Shown: positions 48,201 through 60,180 of the stretch, piece by piece | Layout of the letters: each line of letters opens with the position of its first letter | How positions within the stretch are numbered: the first letter of the stretch is position 1 | Assembly: GCA_963693085.1 (NCBI GenBank) | Contig: OY856411.1 | Span: 1,345,847,050 to 1,345,911,049, forward strand | Reading direction: 5' to 3' | Length of the DNA: 64,000 bases | DNA from: Alisma plantago-aquatica | Lineage: Eukaryota > Streptophyta > Magnoliopsida > Alismatales > Alismataceae | The notes under the pieces: model-generated | What the model was told of the DNA's origin: nothing | What the model saw: the letters and a program-made list of their open reading frames with translations, nothing else | The model's database searches: none | Program-made: the position numbers and the translations under genes

Positions 48201-48773
48201 TTACATTACTCTTTAATTATGCAATTTAATGTGTTACATTAGCATGTAGGGCTTTATAAGAGTTTAAAAAAGCTAGAGGAAAGGTCCCCAGGAAAAAGAA
48301 TTAGCCACTAATTTGGGAGAATGTGAAAGTAATTTCCCGACTCCAATATATATATCATTTATGTGAACTGTGCTTATTTGTATTTTTGAATATTTTGTAT
48401 GTTTTAATTTATAGTTTGCTACACAAGACAACGGTTGGGCATGTGCCTACTATGTGATGTGATTTATGGGCTTAATCATCAAATATGCCCCAATGGAAAT
48501 CAATACTATACATAAGGTATTATATATAGTCTCATTAGATAATATGAAATATATCAATCTTATCTTATATTATTAATTATATATATACGTCATTCTCTTT
48601 GCAAGTGTTTAAAACTTACTTCAGTATAGGTGGAAAGTTATTAGATGCACATACTCCCTATACAAGGGTGGAATTAGATGTTGTAAGAGAAGAATGGGCA
48701 AAATCCCTATAAGTAGTGGGAATTTTTAAATATAATTGGGTATCTGAATACAATGATGACGATGATGAATAAA
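45234..48773 (+). pseudogene. CACTA-II second gene: Transposase_24 plus Ulp1-like protease, broken
   Basis: The first exon starts at 45235 after a TTTCAG acceptor (MAEHSPDDRADDYHEG). Later exons match CACTA-I: KLHHKCVMQ...RNYRTNLTRDYI (45780-45870), NVHDHTMGPRGY (46207), GLKSRRLKSQEYVVV (47017), PPPPPPQLPSWLP (47370), GRHWELLVIVP...YYLDH (48040-48110). An exon at about 48417-48510 encodes QDNGWACAYYVM with the Ulp1 catalytic Cys at 48442-48444. The next codon after YYVM is TGA (48460-48462), where the family has Arg. The last exon ends NDDDDE at 48773. Several stops and lost splice sites. The HW, LDx and Cys motifs together support a former C48-type cysteine protease fold. Confidence 0.72.
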
Positions 48774-49134
48774 GAATTATATTTCTAAACTTTGTTCACA
48801 TAATTATTTTTGTGTGAATGTGAATGACTTTTTTTGAATTGTCATATGTGTGAATGTGAATGACTTTTTCTGATCAATACATGAATATTTGAATATGAAA
48901 AGAGATGAAATGAATGGAACTAAATGTGAACGTAAATGACTTTGTAGGTTTCTACATGTATCTGATCAATACATGTGTCTAAATGTGAATGACTTTGTAG
49001 GTTTTTGGCATGTTGTTGGCTGATATCAATGGATGTTGTAAACCTATAGTTTAGAACTGAACTGTAGGTTCTGCATCCTACTAACCAGCCATACAACAGG
49101 CCTACAAACTAATAAAAAAAAATCAGAACATAGG

Positions 49135-49580
49135 CATTGGTTATTTGTATAAAACTGACACCAAAGACATGCGGCGTCGGTTATTAGAAAAAAAATGACG
49201 TCTTTGTGCCCTCACTGGCTTGGTGGCGGGAAGGGTAATGGCATCCGTTTTTATTTAATTACTGACGTCTTTAACCATGATATAGTGTCGGTTTTCTTTA
49301 ATAACTAACATCTATAGTTCCCTTGTTGATGCATTTTTGGTGGTGGTAAGGGTTATGGCATCAGTTTTTATTTAAGAACCGACGGCTTTAACCGTGATAT
49401 AGTGTCGGTTTTCTTTAATAACTGACGCCTATAGTTCCCTTGCTAGTGTGTTTTTGGTGGCAGGAATGGTTATGGCGTCGGTTAGAAATCGACACTGAAG
49501 GTGTTAACTTTTAGCGGCGCCCACTTGGGTGTCGCTTGGGAACCGACACTAAAGGATCTAAATAACTGACGCCAAAGGCC
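49135..49580. repeat. 3' subterminal repeats of CACTA-II
   Basis: Repeated GGTTTTCTTTAATAACTGAC and GCGTCGGTT-type motifs in both orientations. An internal direct duplication of about 120 bp covers 49220-49450 (ATGATATAGTGTCGG against GTGATATAGTGTCGG). Confidence 0.8.
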
Positions 49581-49598
49581 TTTTCTGTAGTAGTGAAC

Positions 49599-52337
49599 CT
49601 TGTACACCTGCCTATATTCTTGGGGTAAGGCACAAGGATGGGTGTCCTACTTGAGTTGTCATGTTAGGGTAGACCATGTTGATACAAGGGTTAGCTCTTG
49701 GCAATGTCCTTGAGGTCCCTTACGAATAGGGTTAACTCTCAACATATAGTCTTGTAGTCCCTCATGTTGAAACAGGGTAGCTAATCTTGAGCATGCTCAC
49801 AGACCCCTTCTTTCGAGAAGTTGGTCAAAGGCCTTATGATATTGTTGGTATAATGGAAATGAACATAAAACATGCTCGAATGTTAATAACAAAGTCTTTA
49901 ATCATGTTGTTTCTTCATTCTAGTTATTTACTTTATGCTTTTCCCAAGAAATATATGTCCTTAAACATGCGACTTTATATGTTTGCCAGAGTACTCAGCA
50001 AAGTTGTGTTGATGTGTACCCATTTTATGATTTTAGGCAATAGGTACACTATGAATCTCTAATGATGATCAATACTTCCGTACTCACAATAATTTGCTCA
50101 TACTCTGCTGATATATAATAACTTGCAAATGGAATACACATGGTTAATATATGGGACCTAAGATCTTATTAGGTATTAATTTAGCATTCTTTTATGCTTT
50201 CTTGTCTCATACCTTAGTTGTTGTTTGTGGTTTTATTCATGCATATGTTATGTGATCTATCCTACAGATGGACGCCTGGGTCCTCTCGCCTTTGGCTTTC
50301 TAGCCATTAGGAGTGCGGATTTGGGTAATAAATGGTTCTGTGACAGATGGTCAAAGCAATCACATATCCTCTATGTGTTTAATAACCCAATCTCATATAA
50401 ACTTGGGGAATTGCTAAGTCCATAATGGTGAATCTGAGGTGTCTAAGTAGGTCACTACATGGGGACTGATGCACCTCCTATCCACCTAGCCATGGTGGTT
50501 GGGGTTTCCCTTATATGACTACCTGGCTGAAGTGAATCCAAGACTGGATTAAGGATTTTTTCCTAAAAATCTTAGAGAGTCTTCTAGCATCTCAGCTCTT
50601 CATTAAGCACTACCCTAAGACAACCATTAGATGATGGTTAGTTAGTTTCTCATCTCCTCATGTGATCTCTCTCATGACAATTAATCACATGATCTCTCGA
50701 TTATGGGTAGCTTATGTATGGGGAAAATAAAATTTGAATGAATTTCTAAAAGTTGATTAAGATGATAATGATTCCATGATCTGATTTTAATTTGAAAACT
50801 TGATTATGGTTAATGAAAGTAATCTTGAAGTTGAGTACTCATGTGTACATCTTAGATCATTTAAACTCAAATTTACCAAATATGAACTATGTGCTTCCTA
50901 TGTTTGAGGTAAATGATAATGATCCTTAATATGATGATTTAAGGAGGACTCATGTTTTATACCTCATTGTTGATGAGGTCCCTATTGATTGAGTCCATGT
51001 TGCCCTATTGTTGATTTAAAACCTCAAACATAATTAACAAATGTTTCCCCTATTTGTTGACATGTATGATGATCATGTTTTGAAATGACTATGACTTTGC
51101 ACTCTCCAAATCATGATGAAAGGCTTTGGTACAACATGCAAAATCCCCTATTGATCATAATGCCTCAATGTTAAACTTGATTTTGAATAATATGACAAAT
51201 ATGCGATCTTGATCATACTTGATAATGCTCAAAATGTTGAAAGATCCTATATTGACTTCTCTATTCTCATGTATGCCCCCTTGTTCTTAATTATGAAGAG
51301 AAGGGAACAATATTATGACCTTGAATATATGGAATCTTGAATCATGGTTTCTCTATTTTGATAAATGATCCTTGATCTCATGACCTTGTGAAATACAAAT
51401 TGATAAATGATGATCTTCCTATTTGATAGACTTGATACTTCATGATTAATGAGAATAAATGTGCTAGCTTAGGGTAGTAGTTTTTTTCATAACTCCCCTA
51501 TCCTAGGTCACATCCCTATTATGATTGCCTCTAAATTTTCATTTTGTTTATTATTTAGAGTTTGGAAAGGTAGGCCCTTTCACACAATTTTGATCTCTTG
51601 ACCTTAGTCTCTAATAGGTCAATCATATGATGATATTGAAACTCGATATTGAATCTCAATTTGATAATGATCTTGAAATATCATGATGTTGACTATAGCT
51701 TGTGGTTAAGTTCCTAGAAGGGCCTAGGTCTAGATCATTCATCAACCTTGAATACCATGATAATCAAATTGATGTTGTTACCACAAAATGTTGCTCAATT
51801 GTCGATTATGGATGAATGATCTCACCTATTGTCTAATTAGGAATCTTATACCCTAGCTTCAAAATTTTGGACCTAATGTCTTTTTTGTCCAAAATCATGA
51901 CTCTCGATAGTGATTTGCAAAATCATGACTAATGATGACTCATCTCGATATTGATTTGACTCCTACAATCACCCAATTTGGATCTTGAGATCACCCTCAA
52001 TTTATGATTGATGACTTTCATGTTCCCAAATCTCAAAAATTTTGAAATGATGATTATGTTGATTCGCTCTATTTATGACTTAGAGATAAACTCTCATGTG
52101 GATTAGGGTGGTACTTACCTTTTATTTTGATATGAAACCACGATATTGAAATATGATGTTTTTCTCAAAATGTTGACATACAAAATCTCAATCAAGGATG
52201 TATAACCCCACCTAGGGACAATATAGAAGCTAACCCTAAATATTAGGATTGAAATTCATGCTTTACTTTTGAATCAAAGAGTCCTATTCGTTTGAATTAA
52301 TTGGTGATCTCTCCAAATTTGTGATCTTTTGATGATC
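49599..52337. other. Remainder of element B's left LTR, no gene seen
   Basis: AT-rich, with strikingly frequent TGAT/ATGAT and CTTGAT words between about 50750 and 52480. No reading frame has recognisable content. Confidence 0.55.
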
Positions 52338-52340
52338 TTT

Positions 52341-52369
52341 TGTATCAGAGTGGCGCAATGGAAGCGTGA
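52341..52369 (+). other. Primer-binding site of element B fused to tRNA-iMet 5' sequence
   Basis: TGTATCAGAGTGG, then CGCAATGGAAGCGTG. The first part matches the tRNA-iMet primer site (TGGTATCAGAG) with one change. The run continues as the 5' part of plant initiator-Met tRNA (ATCAGAGTGGCGCA and GGAAGCGTG), not as the complement of its 3' arm. Only about 26 nt of tRNA-like sequence is present, so this is not a tRNA gene. Confidence 0.6.
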
Positions 52370-52484
52370 CTATGTTTAGACTTTGATGTTTGGTATCATG
52401 ATTTTGGAATAACTTTGATGATTGAATGATGATGATAATGTGAAGTTTATGATGGATATGATATGGAATATGAAGTCCCAATGA

Positions 52485-52540
52485 TATTTGAGGATTTGCC
52501 TAAATTTTGGGGACAAAATTCCTTATTAACGTGGGGACGA
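52485..52540 (+). other. Polypurine region of element B
   Basis: TTTTGGGGACAAAATTCCTT, then TTAACGTGGGGACGA directly before the TGTAAA start of the right LTR. It resembles the block bordering the 3' LTR of element A, so both elements share a parent type. Confidence 0.6.
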
Positions 52541-54449
52541 TGTAAAATCTTGGTTTTTCTCTATCCTCTAATTATGAACATGTGGCATCCAACTTGTGAA
52601 AATGCGATTAACTAATGCGGAAGCGAATTATTAGTAGCATAATTACTGAAAATCACTAAAAATTTAAAACTTTTTCAAAGAAATCCACAAACTATAAAAC
52701 TCTATCATAAAGAACCAAAGTAAGATATTTACATTCCAATTCATCAAAACATCTCTATATCATCTCATCTCGTGAGTTATAACATTGACTGCCCAGTTAA
52801 ACTGTACATAAGCAGTATACCAAAATCTCGAGGCATCAAGCCAAAAATCTCAGATCTATATCAAACTCTCTACTGACTCCTAGGACCTGAGAGTATAGAG
52901 ATGACACATAGGACTATCTATATATACAGGACTTGACAAACAGTGTTTCCACCTGAGGATCACTGTTGTCCTTGTTGTTTCTACTGCTACTGTGGCTGCT
53001 GTTGCTGCTCACCCACTGAAGGGTTTCTTCTTCCTCGACGTCTACCTAAAAAGTTGATTCCCACGGGGGTGAGACAATTGAAAATTGTTCCAACGAGAGA
53101 TATAACTTTCCGCCAGAAACATTGTTGTTGCAGATAAAAGAATAACACTGAGCAATAGGATTATAAATATTCAATAGCAAGTAATTCATTGATTGACTAT
53201 GTAGAGTAGTATTCTCTATACAGTTCATTTCAATTATGACTTGATAAAGCAGCAAGATATTTATTCAATAAGGAATATGAAGAACATGTATATCATTTAT
53301 CCAACTAGGACAATAATAGGCAATGTATCATCAACCATTGGTTCTTGTAATTCAACCCTAAGCAAATATGCTACACGGTTGATTAAGTTTTACAATCATA
53401 ATTATGCCCTGAGGAGATGAGGTATACCGCTCATACTCCAACCGACCATTGCGAAATCGAAATCGGTACCATACATAGGTCAATAGAAGAGTCAAATTCC
53501 CATGACCTCATCCTCCTCAGTCAGTGTAAGGAACAACATGCAGGACATCTCGTGTCTCTACCAAATAGCTTTCCAGGGTATACTGGCAACTTCGCTATTA
53601 GAGTTATAGTGCATGTTGTATCTCTTCGTAATCGAGAGATTTCATATTTATCTCACATCGATTCGGCATTAACATCAACATCGGGAGATTAGTGATACAT
53701 CATCCCAGCATATTCATATAATGAAGTATTGAGAGATTTAATGTTTATCTCACATCAATTCCTTCATTAGGGCATAAGGATATTTGCACCCATTACCCCC
53801 ACATACTCAAAAGTATGCTCTCCAGGAGTTCCCTTAGGAAAACATGTTTGTCCATCACCAAACTACTGACGATGATGGATCTATGGGCAGGGCTCTACAT
53901 GATATCATTTCACTTGATTATTTAAGTACATTATAGCATTCTTTTAACATCAGGCATGTTTGCATACATAAGCCATTATAATAATTGTTGTAAGGAAAGA
54001 GTACTATTTTATCAAGTTCATTTCATAGCTTTATTAACATTGGGAACTCAATCCCTTATCATCTCTTCATCATGATTCGAGAATATGGTTGTTCAAACCC
54101 TGAGATCATCAAAATACTTGTTACAACTTTGACAAGTAACTTATTGCCATCAAGTCATCTGTCAATGTAAACATGATAATTGCAATGCAGGTATTTCACA
54201 TGGCTCTTACAGCCTATCAATCTCTTTTGTTACCTTTCACTAGGCAACATAGCATATCATTGCTTACAAAGCTCATAAAATACTTTCAATAAACAAAGCA
54301 TCATATCTCATACCTGGATATATTCAATATCTCATAAAACATGCATGATTAGTACAGATGATAACAGATGCATCAATTTCATATCAACATATTGCAAAAC
54401 AATTATGACATCATTATTCAAGGGTTACACCACTAATCCTTGCTAGGGT

Positions 54450-54790
54450 TAGGGTTTCCCTTTTTATTTCGATTAGGGTTAATCATCCCCTTAGCTCAAT
54501 TAGGATAAATGACTCATCATTTCATTATCCAACCTTAGAGCTTCATGCTATAAAGTATAGCCCAGAATTAGGGTTACACATTCTTATTTACCTTATTCAA
54601 AATTAGGGTTTACTATTCACATCGCATCACCTTAGATTAGGGTTTACTATTCACATTGCATCACCCTAGATTAGGGTTTACTACTCACATCATATCTCCC
54701 TAGATTAGGGTTTACTATTTACATCACATCACCCTAGATTAGGGTTTACTATTCACATTACATCACCCTAGATTAGGGTTTACTATTCAT
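54450..54790. repeat. 34-bp telo-box array in solo LTR D
   Basis: About six clear units of roughly 34 bp with CACATCACATCACCCTAGAT then TAGGGTTT, plus single motifs on both sides. It lies where A has its 28-bp array; the flanking part of the unit differs but TTAGGGTTT is kept. Confidence 0.85.
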
Positions 54791-55269
54791 TCCAAGTAGG
54801 AGTGATCATCAAAGTACCCTAAATTAGGTTTTATCATGTCATCATTATGAATTAAGATCATACCATCATCATATATTAGGATTTCACCCATCAATGCCCT
54901 CAATTAGGGTTATGATTCATTAACCTTCATAATTAGGGTTTCATGATCTCACTATGATGGATCATACCCTAGTTAGGAATTCATTCATATTGGAAATCCA
55001 CAACTTGATTATCATGCATGTAGGAAGTCTTTTCTCTCTCTCACCCTCTATAGGATGATATTTACTTTAGCCTTGATAAGGCTAAGTCAATTCAATCTTG
55101 AAGAAGAATTGACATCATGGGTCATATCAATATCACCATGATTATTAAAGCTTAACTATTTAAAGGGCACTAATCATCCTACCTCATCATGGTACAAATA
55201 CTATAATCATCTTTGATTACATCATATATTAATCAATTGATCAACTTGTCCTTTAACCACTTTAAGTAC

Positions 55270-56530
55270 CGATGCGGTTTTGATTAATTATCCACCAAAC
55301 GGTCTTGGTCACTTAGACCTCAAACGGTCTTGATAGCATACTTGAAACCATTTAGTAAGTAGGTGGTGAAGACCGTTTGCCCAAAGTTGACTTTTGAGAC
55401 CGTTTGCTAAAGTAACATTTGAAAATGCATGAACTCAAACGGTTTGGGATCGTTTGGTCCCAAACGGTCTTGATACGTTTTGGACTCAAATGGTCTTGAG
55501 ACCGTTTGGTCCAAACCTCCTCAAAACCGCATGGACCAAAGATAGTCTCAACAAGTCAAATTGAATTAGGGTTTCCAATGTTGGTTCCTTCAACCATTGA
55601 ATTCATGTAACCAATCATCAATTGGACCTATCCCCATACTTCAATTGAGTTGAATAGATCAACCTTAAACTGATTTGACCCTCAATTAACCCTCAATTAA
55701 TCATCAATTAGGGTTTAAATCAATTGGATTAGGGTTTGGAATCGATAATCCTTCAATATTATTCAATGTGAAACTAGTTACTTTAAAACTATTGGTCCAT
55801 CATCCAAAATGGACATGACCTGACCCCAAACGGTCTTTAGGTCGTTTTGATGACCTCCAAACAAGTCTTGAGACCGTTTCCCCATCTCATCACCCAAATC
55901 CATGTCATCCAATTAGGGTTTGGATCACTAGATCGATCACCAAATCAGCATTCGATTGCAAATCAACTTGGTATCTTTAGATCTTCAAACACCTAACCAT
56001 ACTCAACCCTAGACCTAAAAATGGTCTTGGGTGACCCCCAAACGGTCTTGAGACCATTTGGGTGATCCCCAAATGGTTTTGAAACCGTTTGGGTCAATCA
56101 ACCCAAAACATCAACTTATTCAATTGCAAAATCAGCACTTAGCCGATTAGGGTTTCTACCATATCTTTGGATCTTCAATCACTTAACCATACTCAACCCT
56201 AGACCTCCAAACGGTCTTGGGTTTGGGTCAATCAACCCAAATTTCAAACTTAAGCACTTATGAAATCAGCACTTAACCCGATTAGGGTTTAGGTGATTGG
56301 TTGACCTTCAACTAGTGAACCAGTTAGAGTTAATCAATTATAATTGATGGGTCATTAACTTAGATTATTTTCAACAGATATCCAAATGGTCAACCCTTGG
56401 TCAACACCACCAAATGGTTTGAAACCATTTCCCTCCATGCGGTTTGATGAAACCATTTCATTCCAAACGGTTTGAAACTGTTTGCTCCCAAACGGTTTGG
56501 GAAACCGTTTGAGAAACTAAGGAGATCGTT
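55270..56530. repeat. AAACGGT/ACCGTTT hairpin region, solo LTR D
   Basis: Numerous AAACGGTCTTGAGACCGTTT-like hairpins and AAACGGTTTGG motifs (for example 55440-55510, 56039-56090, 56460-56510), in the same LTR position as in both LTRs of element A. Confidence 0.8.
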
Positions 56531-59445
56531 TGACCTGGAATTTTTCTTGTATAAACATCTAAGATGATTTCATCATCGTCCTCCTTAGAACAACAAAGAA
56601 CATCAACCATTTTTCATGGGAATTTCTGCAATGAACCAAAAGAGTATCAAATAGAAAAGAATAACCAATGATTATTATAGGAATGGATGCAATAGCAATG
56701 ATTAAGGATTGAGTTATAAAACCCACATCTAGAACTGATCCCAAGCTCCAAGATCCAAGGATCTAATGGTGGATGGAGTTCCAGCAACTTTCCAAGCTCC
56801 TTCCTTGAGCTTTTGGATGAAAAAGATGGCTAGGATTGGAAATCTGGTGAAGAAAACCAATAATCAAGCATTGCTTTAGGGTTTTCACCATGAATCCGAG
56901 GTAGAAGTTGATCAAAACCTTACCAACAGGTTGTGTTCGTCTTTCTCCTACTCCTGAGCTCTTCCTTGGTTGGCCAAAGCAAAGATGAGAAGAGGAAACT
57001 AAGGAAACGATCCTTATGTGTATGATAAAAAGAACATGTATAAGGGATTTTCAAGGAAAGAGAAAATGGATTATTTTCCTTAAATTCCAAAATAATTTCC
57101 ACCAAATACCCCTCCATTTCTTGGCCACGAATCCATCTTCATGTTCTTACAAAACCTCTCCATTATCCAAAGATTAATGGAAAAGAAATTAAGCACCTTA
57201 AAGAGTGTTATATTAATATCCATCCTTTTAGTGGATATTACCTTTTATTATAATAATGTGAGTGGCTTCCACTCAACTAAGATCTTTTTGTGCCATAGCA
57301 AGGCACAAGCTCTTCCAACTCTATTGCAAACACATCCTTCAACTTTTGGTTGAAGGGCTCCTCAATTAATTTATTTCTTTTTGTATAAATTAAACTAAAG
57401 TTCCATATATGCTTAAATCTTAATTATTTTAATGTCAAGATTCTCTCTCCTCCAAGATAACTCAAATGAGGCGCCCCTCTCATTTTCTTTGCTCTACTTT
57501 ATGACAAGAAACATGAGAGACCCTCTAGAGGTGATCTATTTCATATTGAACCCTATATTTTGGGTAAATTGCACATTACACCAAAACTAGGTTTTAATGC
57601 ACAAGGTTTGCTCTACAAGCTTTATCTTGATGCCCAAGCTTGTGGAAACCATACCACTACATCATATTCATTCTTATGATGTCTCAACATCATAGGAACA
57701 TCTTATCATGTGGAATTTTCAAGTTAACCCCTCAACTTGGGTAATTTGCACTTTAGTCCAAAATTAACAAAACAGTGTTTCAACATTATTTAAAAGGGAC
57801 TAAAATTGAAATATAAGTTCCTCAAGAGCCTTAATTACTTTTTAAAAGATGAGAGAAAACATATAATCATCTTTATTAAACAAAACACCTAGGGTTAGGA
57901 CATATCCCAGGTCAGGGATGTTACAGAACATCTTGACTGTTGATATACTAGATTAAATTAGATAACCTCCATAATCATCAATTAGATGTCTTAAAACTGC
58001 ATGTTTCTCAATTGATGAGTTATGATTAATATTTGCAATTTTGAACTCTTTTGTGTAATGTTGAGTGACTTAATATGCTTTGAGAGCATTTGAAATTTTG
58101 AGACTAATAAACACTATTATCTTGATTTCAAACCTTATCCATGATATAGAGGATGAAATTTCTTATCCAACGGTGAAGATTTCATCCATATCTGATAATC
58201 GAGGTGAAAGATATGGCCTTTGCATTCTTGCTCTCTTTCTAACCTTTTCTAACTTCTTTTTCCTTGTTGGACCTCAGCCCTTTTGCTTTATTTTGGGTTG
58301 GCCACATGGGGGCGCCCAGATGTCCCTTTAGCGTCATGTACCCTGTACCATAGATCTAAAAGTTTAGGATCTTCTGTGAACTAATCATACGGTTGGGGAG
58401 TCATCCCCAACTTAAGAAAAAGTCAAGCAGCTAGCCAACTCTAGCCATGTCCGCAAGCCCATGATTCTTGGTCTATTTGACTTCCTTTGCCCCTAATATT
58501 GACGCCAAAGTATTCATCCTACCTCCACAACCTTGCTCCTACTTCTTTTCTAGTGAGATGGTTCCTTATAGGGGTATGGCACCCCCACCAGCCATGGTCG
58601 GCTGCATGGCCGCAACCATTGTGGTTTGGGCGGTCCACAGCACCTACAGGCACTTTTATAAGCCCACCAAGTTCGTCATTCATCTCCCTTTGTTTTCCCC
58701 CTACTTGCACATGCTCTCTCACCCTCTATACCTCACTCCACAGACCTTTCTTCTTCCTTGAAGCTTACTGGCGCTCGTTTGGGCATTTTTCTTTGGCACC
58801 ATCTCATCAAAATCTGAAGCCACCAATGCATTCTATGGGTCAAGGCAAGACTAGGTGGCATATTTTTCTTAAATCCACACCTCTGTTCTTATCTTTGCTT
58901 CATGCTCTAGTGAGCTCAAAATTGCAGTGTCGCCTAGCTTTCCTAGTTTGTGCGCGGCCACGTGTTGGCTGAGGAGGGCGAGGGGCGGAGGTGGAAAGGT
59001 TCTGGGGATCGCTAGCAACCACCCATGAGCGGCTAAACGAGGTGGCTAGCCACTGTGGTATGGTCAAATTGTGACCTACAGATGTGTTCCATGCTGGTGC
59101 GGGACCCAGCTCCATCCAATCAACGCTCGTCACGTTGCCTCTATGGTATATGATCTCCCTCTCTCCTTGAAATGTATGAAATCTTCTAAAATTGATAGAA
59201 AATTATTTGTAAGTCCAAATGGAACATATTATATAAGAAATTTCATCTACTTGACGAGATTAATCCAATGCACCTTGTCAAAATCAATCATCATGATAAA
59301 TGGAACCTAAATTAAGTGAAACATCAACCCTTGATGATATGTTTAAGATGACCTAAGTGTTGTGATGTTAATCTAGTCACACTTGCTTGTAATGTCAGGA
59401 TCTCTTTGATGGGATCTTTACAAAGATCTAATCATGTTGTATAAT

Positions 59446-60180
59446 TGATAAAATGTATATTTATCCCTTTTATTTATATATTTTTGATATTTTTTATGAT
59501 TATTTTGTTGTTTATTCTTTTAGTGTCATAATTAATTGTGTTATTTTAGATTTTTCTCTTTAATTGGAGTTTTAATTCTATTTTCTTGGGTTTTGTATGA
59601 AAAGTACACAATTTGCAGCAGTCCTGAAATTCATATATACCCACCACAAAAAGTGACATAACTCTTATATTCAAACTCCAAATTGAGTGTACAAGTATTC
59701 ATTGGAAAGGGAATTTAATTTTCTAAAACAAAAATCTATTATTTGGACCGCCTTTGTGCTTTTAAAGGGAGATAAATATGTTCGAAATTGCTGTTGCGAG
59801 AATCTGGATTAAAGAGAGTTACATGGTCAAGATAATTAAAGACAACCAACTTTCAATTTGACCAGATCCAGAAAATTAAAAAATTGGTCTCCCTCTATTT
59901 TCCCCCCCTCTTTGGAGGGAAGCCTACCCCCTCCCCCTCCTATAAAAGGAGGGACTCTTCACTTGTAAAAGCATTCCATTTCATCCAATTTTTAGTTGTA
60001 CACCACATCTTATATAATGTTGGATCTCATTTTAGTTTGCATTTCTTCTAGTCTTGTTATGTCTTAGTAAATCTCTCTGGGGCATGTGAGTAGCCCCTTA
60101 GCCTGGTTCTATTCAATATAATTAGTTATATTCCTCCATGTAAGCATGTTCAACAATAAATCAAGGTTAGGGGTCTTACA
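59446..60180 (+). mobile_element. Candidate 5' LTR of element C (Ty3/gypsy, Tat/Ogre-like?)
   Basis: B's homology stops at 59445 and a new sequence starts TGATAAAATG. It has a TATA box at 59941, an AATAAA-type signal near 60155, and ends CTTACA at 60180, giving an LTR of about 735 bp in TG...CA form. The next bases, TGACACTCCAACTGATACC, resemble a decayed tRNA-Arg primer site (TGGCGACTCC type) of Tat/Ogre elements. The candidate 5' target duplication is ATAAT (59441-59445). The second LTR is not in the window, so the 3' edge and lineage are tentative. Confidence 0.5.
59939..59953 (+). promoter_or_regulatory. TATA box of candidate LTR C
   Basis: CCTATAAAAGGAGGG after a pyrimidine-rich run, about 495 bp into the LTR, followed by sequence typical of a transcription start region. 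Confidence 0.6.

Larger units (their letters stand above)
39766..49595 (+). mobile_element. CACTA-II (En/Spm superfamily) transposon, decayed
   Basis: A 9830-bp element inserted in the left LTR of B with 3-bp target duplication AAC (39763-39765 and 49596-49598). The right end is intact (TTTTCTGTAGTAGTG). The left end is mutated (CACTAGTACATAAATGGC, where CACTACTACAGAAA is expected). Genes are on the plus strand, so the left end is the 5' end. The architecture matches CACTA-I throughout, but every coding block carries stops or frameshifts, so this copy is older or decayed faster. Confidence 0.93.
37250..52337 (+). repeat. 5' LTR of element B, split by CACTA-II
   Basis: Homologous to the right LTR over 37250-39564 at roughly 90% by eye. 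The right copy lacks about 750 bp corresponding to 38645-39395. The exact 3' edge is uncertain because no clear CA dinucleotide precedes the primer site. Frames at 37457-38390 are non-coding shadows; both LTR copies are diverged without codon constraint. Confidence 0.75.
52581..57925 (-). mobile_element. Solo LTR D of the element A family
   Basis: A 5345-bp single LTR flanked by GAACA (52576-52580 and 57926-57930). It has the same termini as the LTRs of A (TGTAACATCC...CCACA on the minus strand) and the same general content: telo-box array, AAACGGT hairpins and the AT-rich tail. There is no second LTR, primer site or gag, so it is the product of LTR-LTR recombination. The empty site, ATTATGAACATCTTGAC, is present in the left LTR of B at 37280. 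It lacks the 37-bp array and is well diverged from A. Confidence 0.92.
37250..59445 (+). mobile_element. LTR element B: non-autonomous, giant LTRs and about 200-bp interior
   Basis: The left LTR starts TGTAACAACC at 37250 and the right LTR TGTAAAATCT at 52541; the first 40 bp align without gaps, ending in ATTATGAACA. Between them lie a tRNA-iMet-like primer site (52341-52369) and a GGGGACAAAAT-type polypurine region (52508-52540), so the interior is only about 200 bp with no coding. After removing CACTA-II the left LTR is about 5.25 kb. The right LTR is broken by solo LTR D and then by element C at 59446. This is an extreme large-LTR derivative, entirely dependent on trans proteins. Confidence 0.82.
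52541..59445 (+). repeat. 3' LTR of element B, split by solo LTR D and cut by element C
   Basis: Made of 52541-52580 and 57926-59445, about 1.55 kb of B sequence. The 57931-59270 part matches 37290-38640; after an internal deletion, 59275-59445 matches 39397-39564. The rest of the LTR should lie beyond element C. Confidence 0.82.

Noticed and set aside
52344..52369. A tRNA-iMet gene
   Set aside because: Only the first 26 or so bases resemble the tRNA; anticodon loop, T arm and 3' end are absent.
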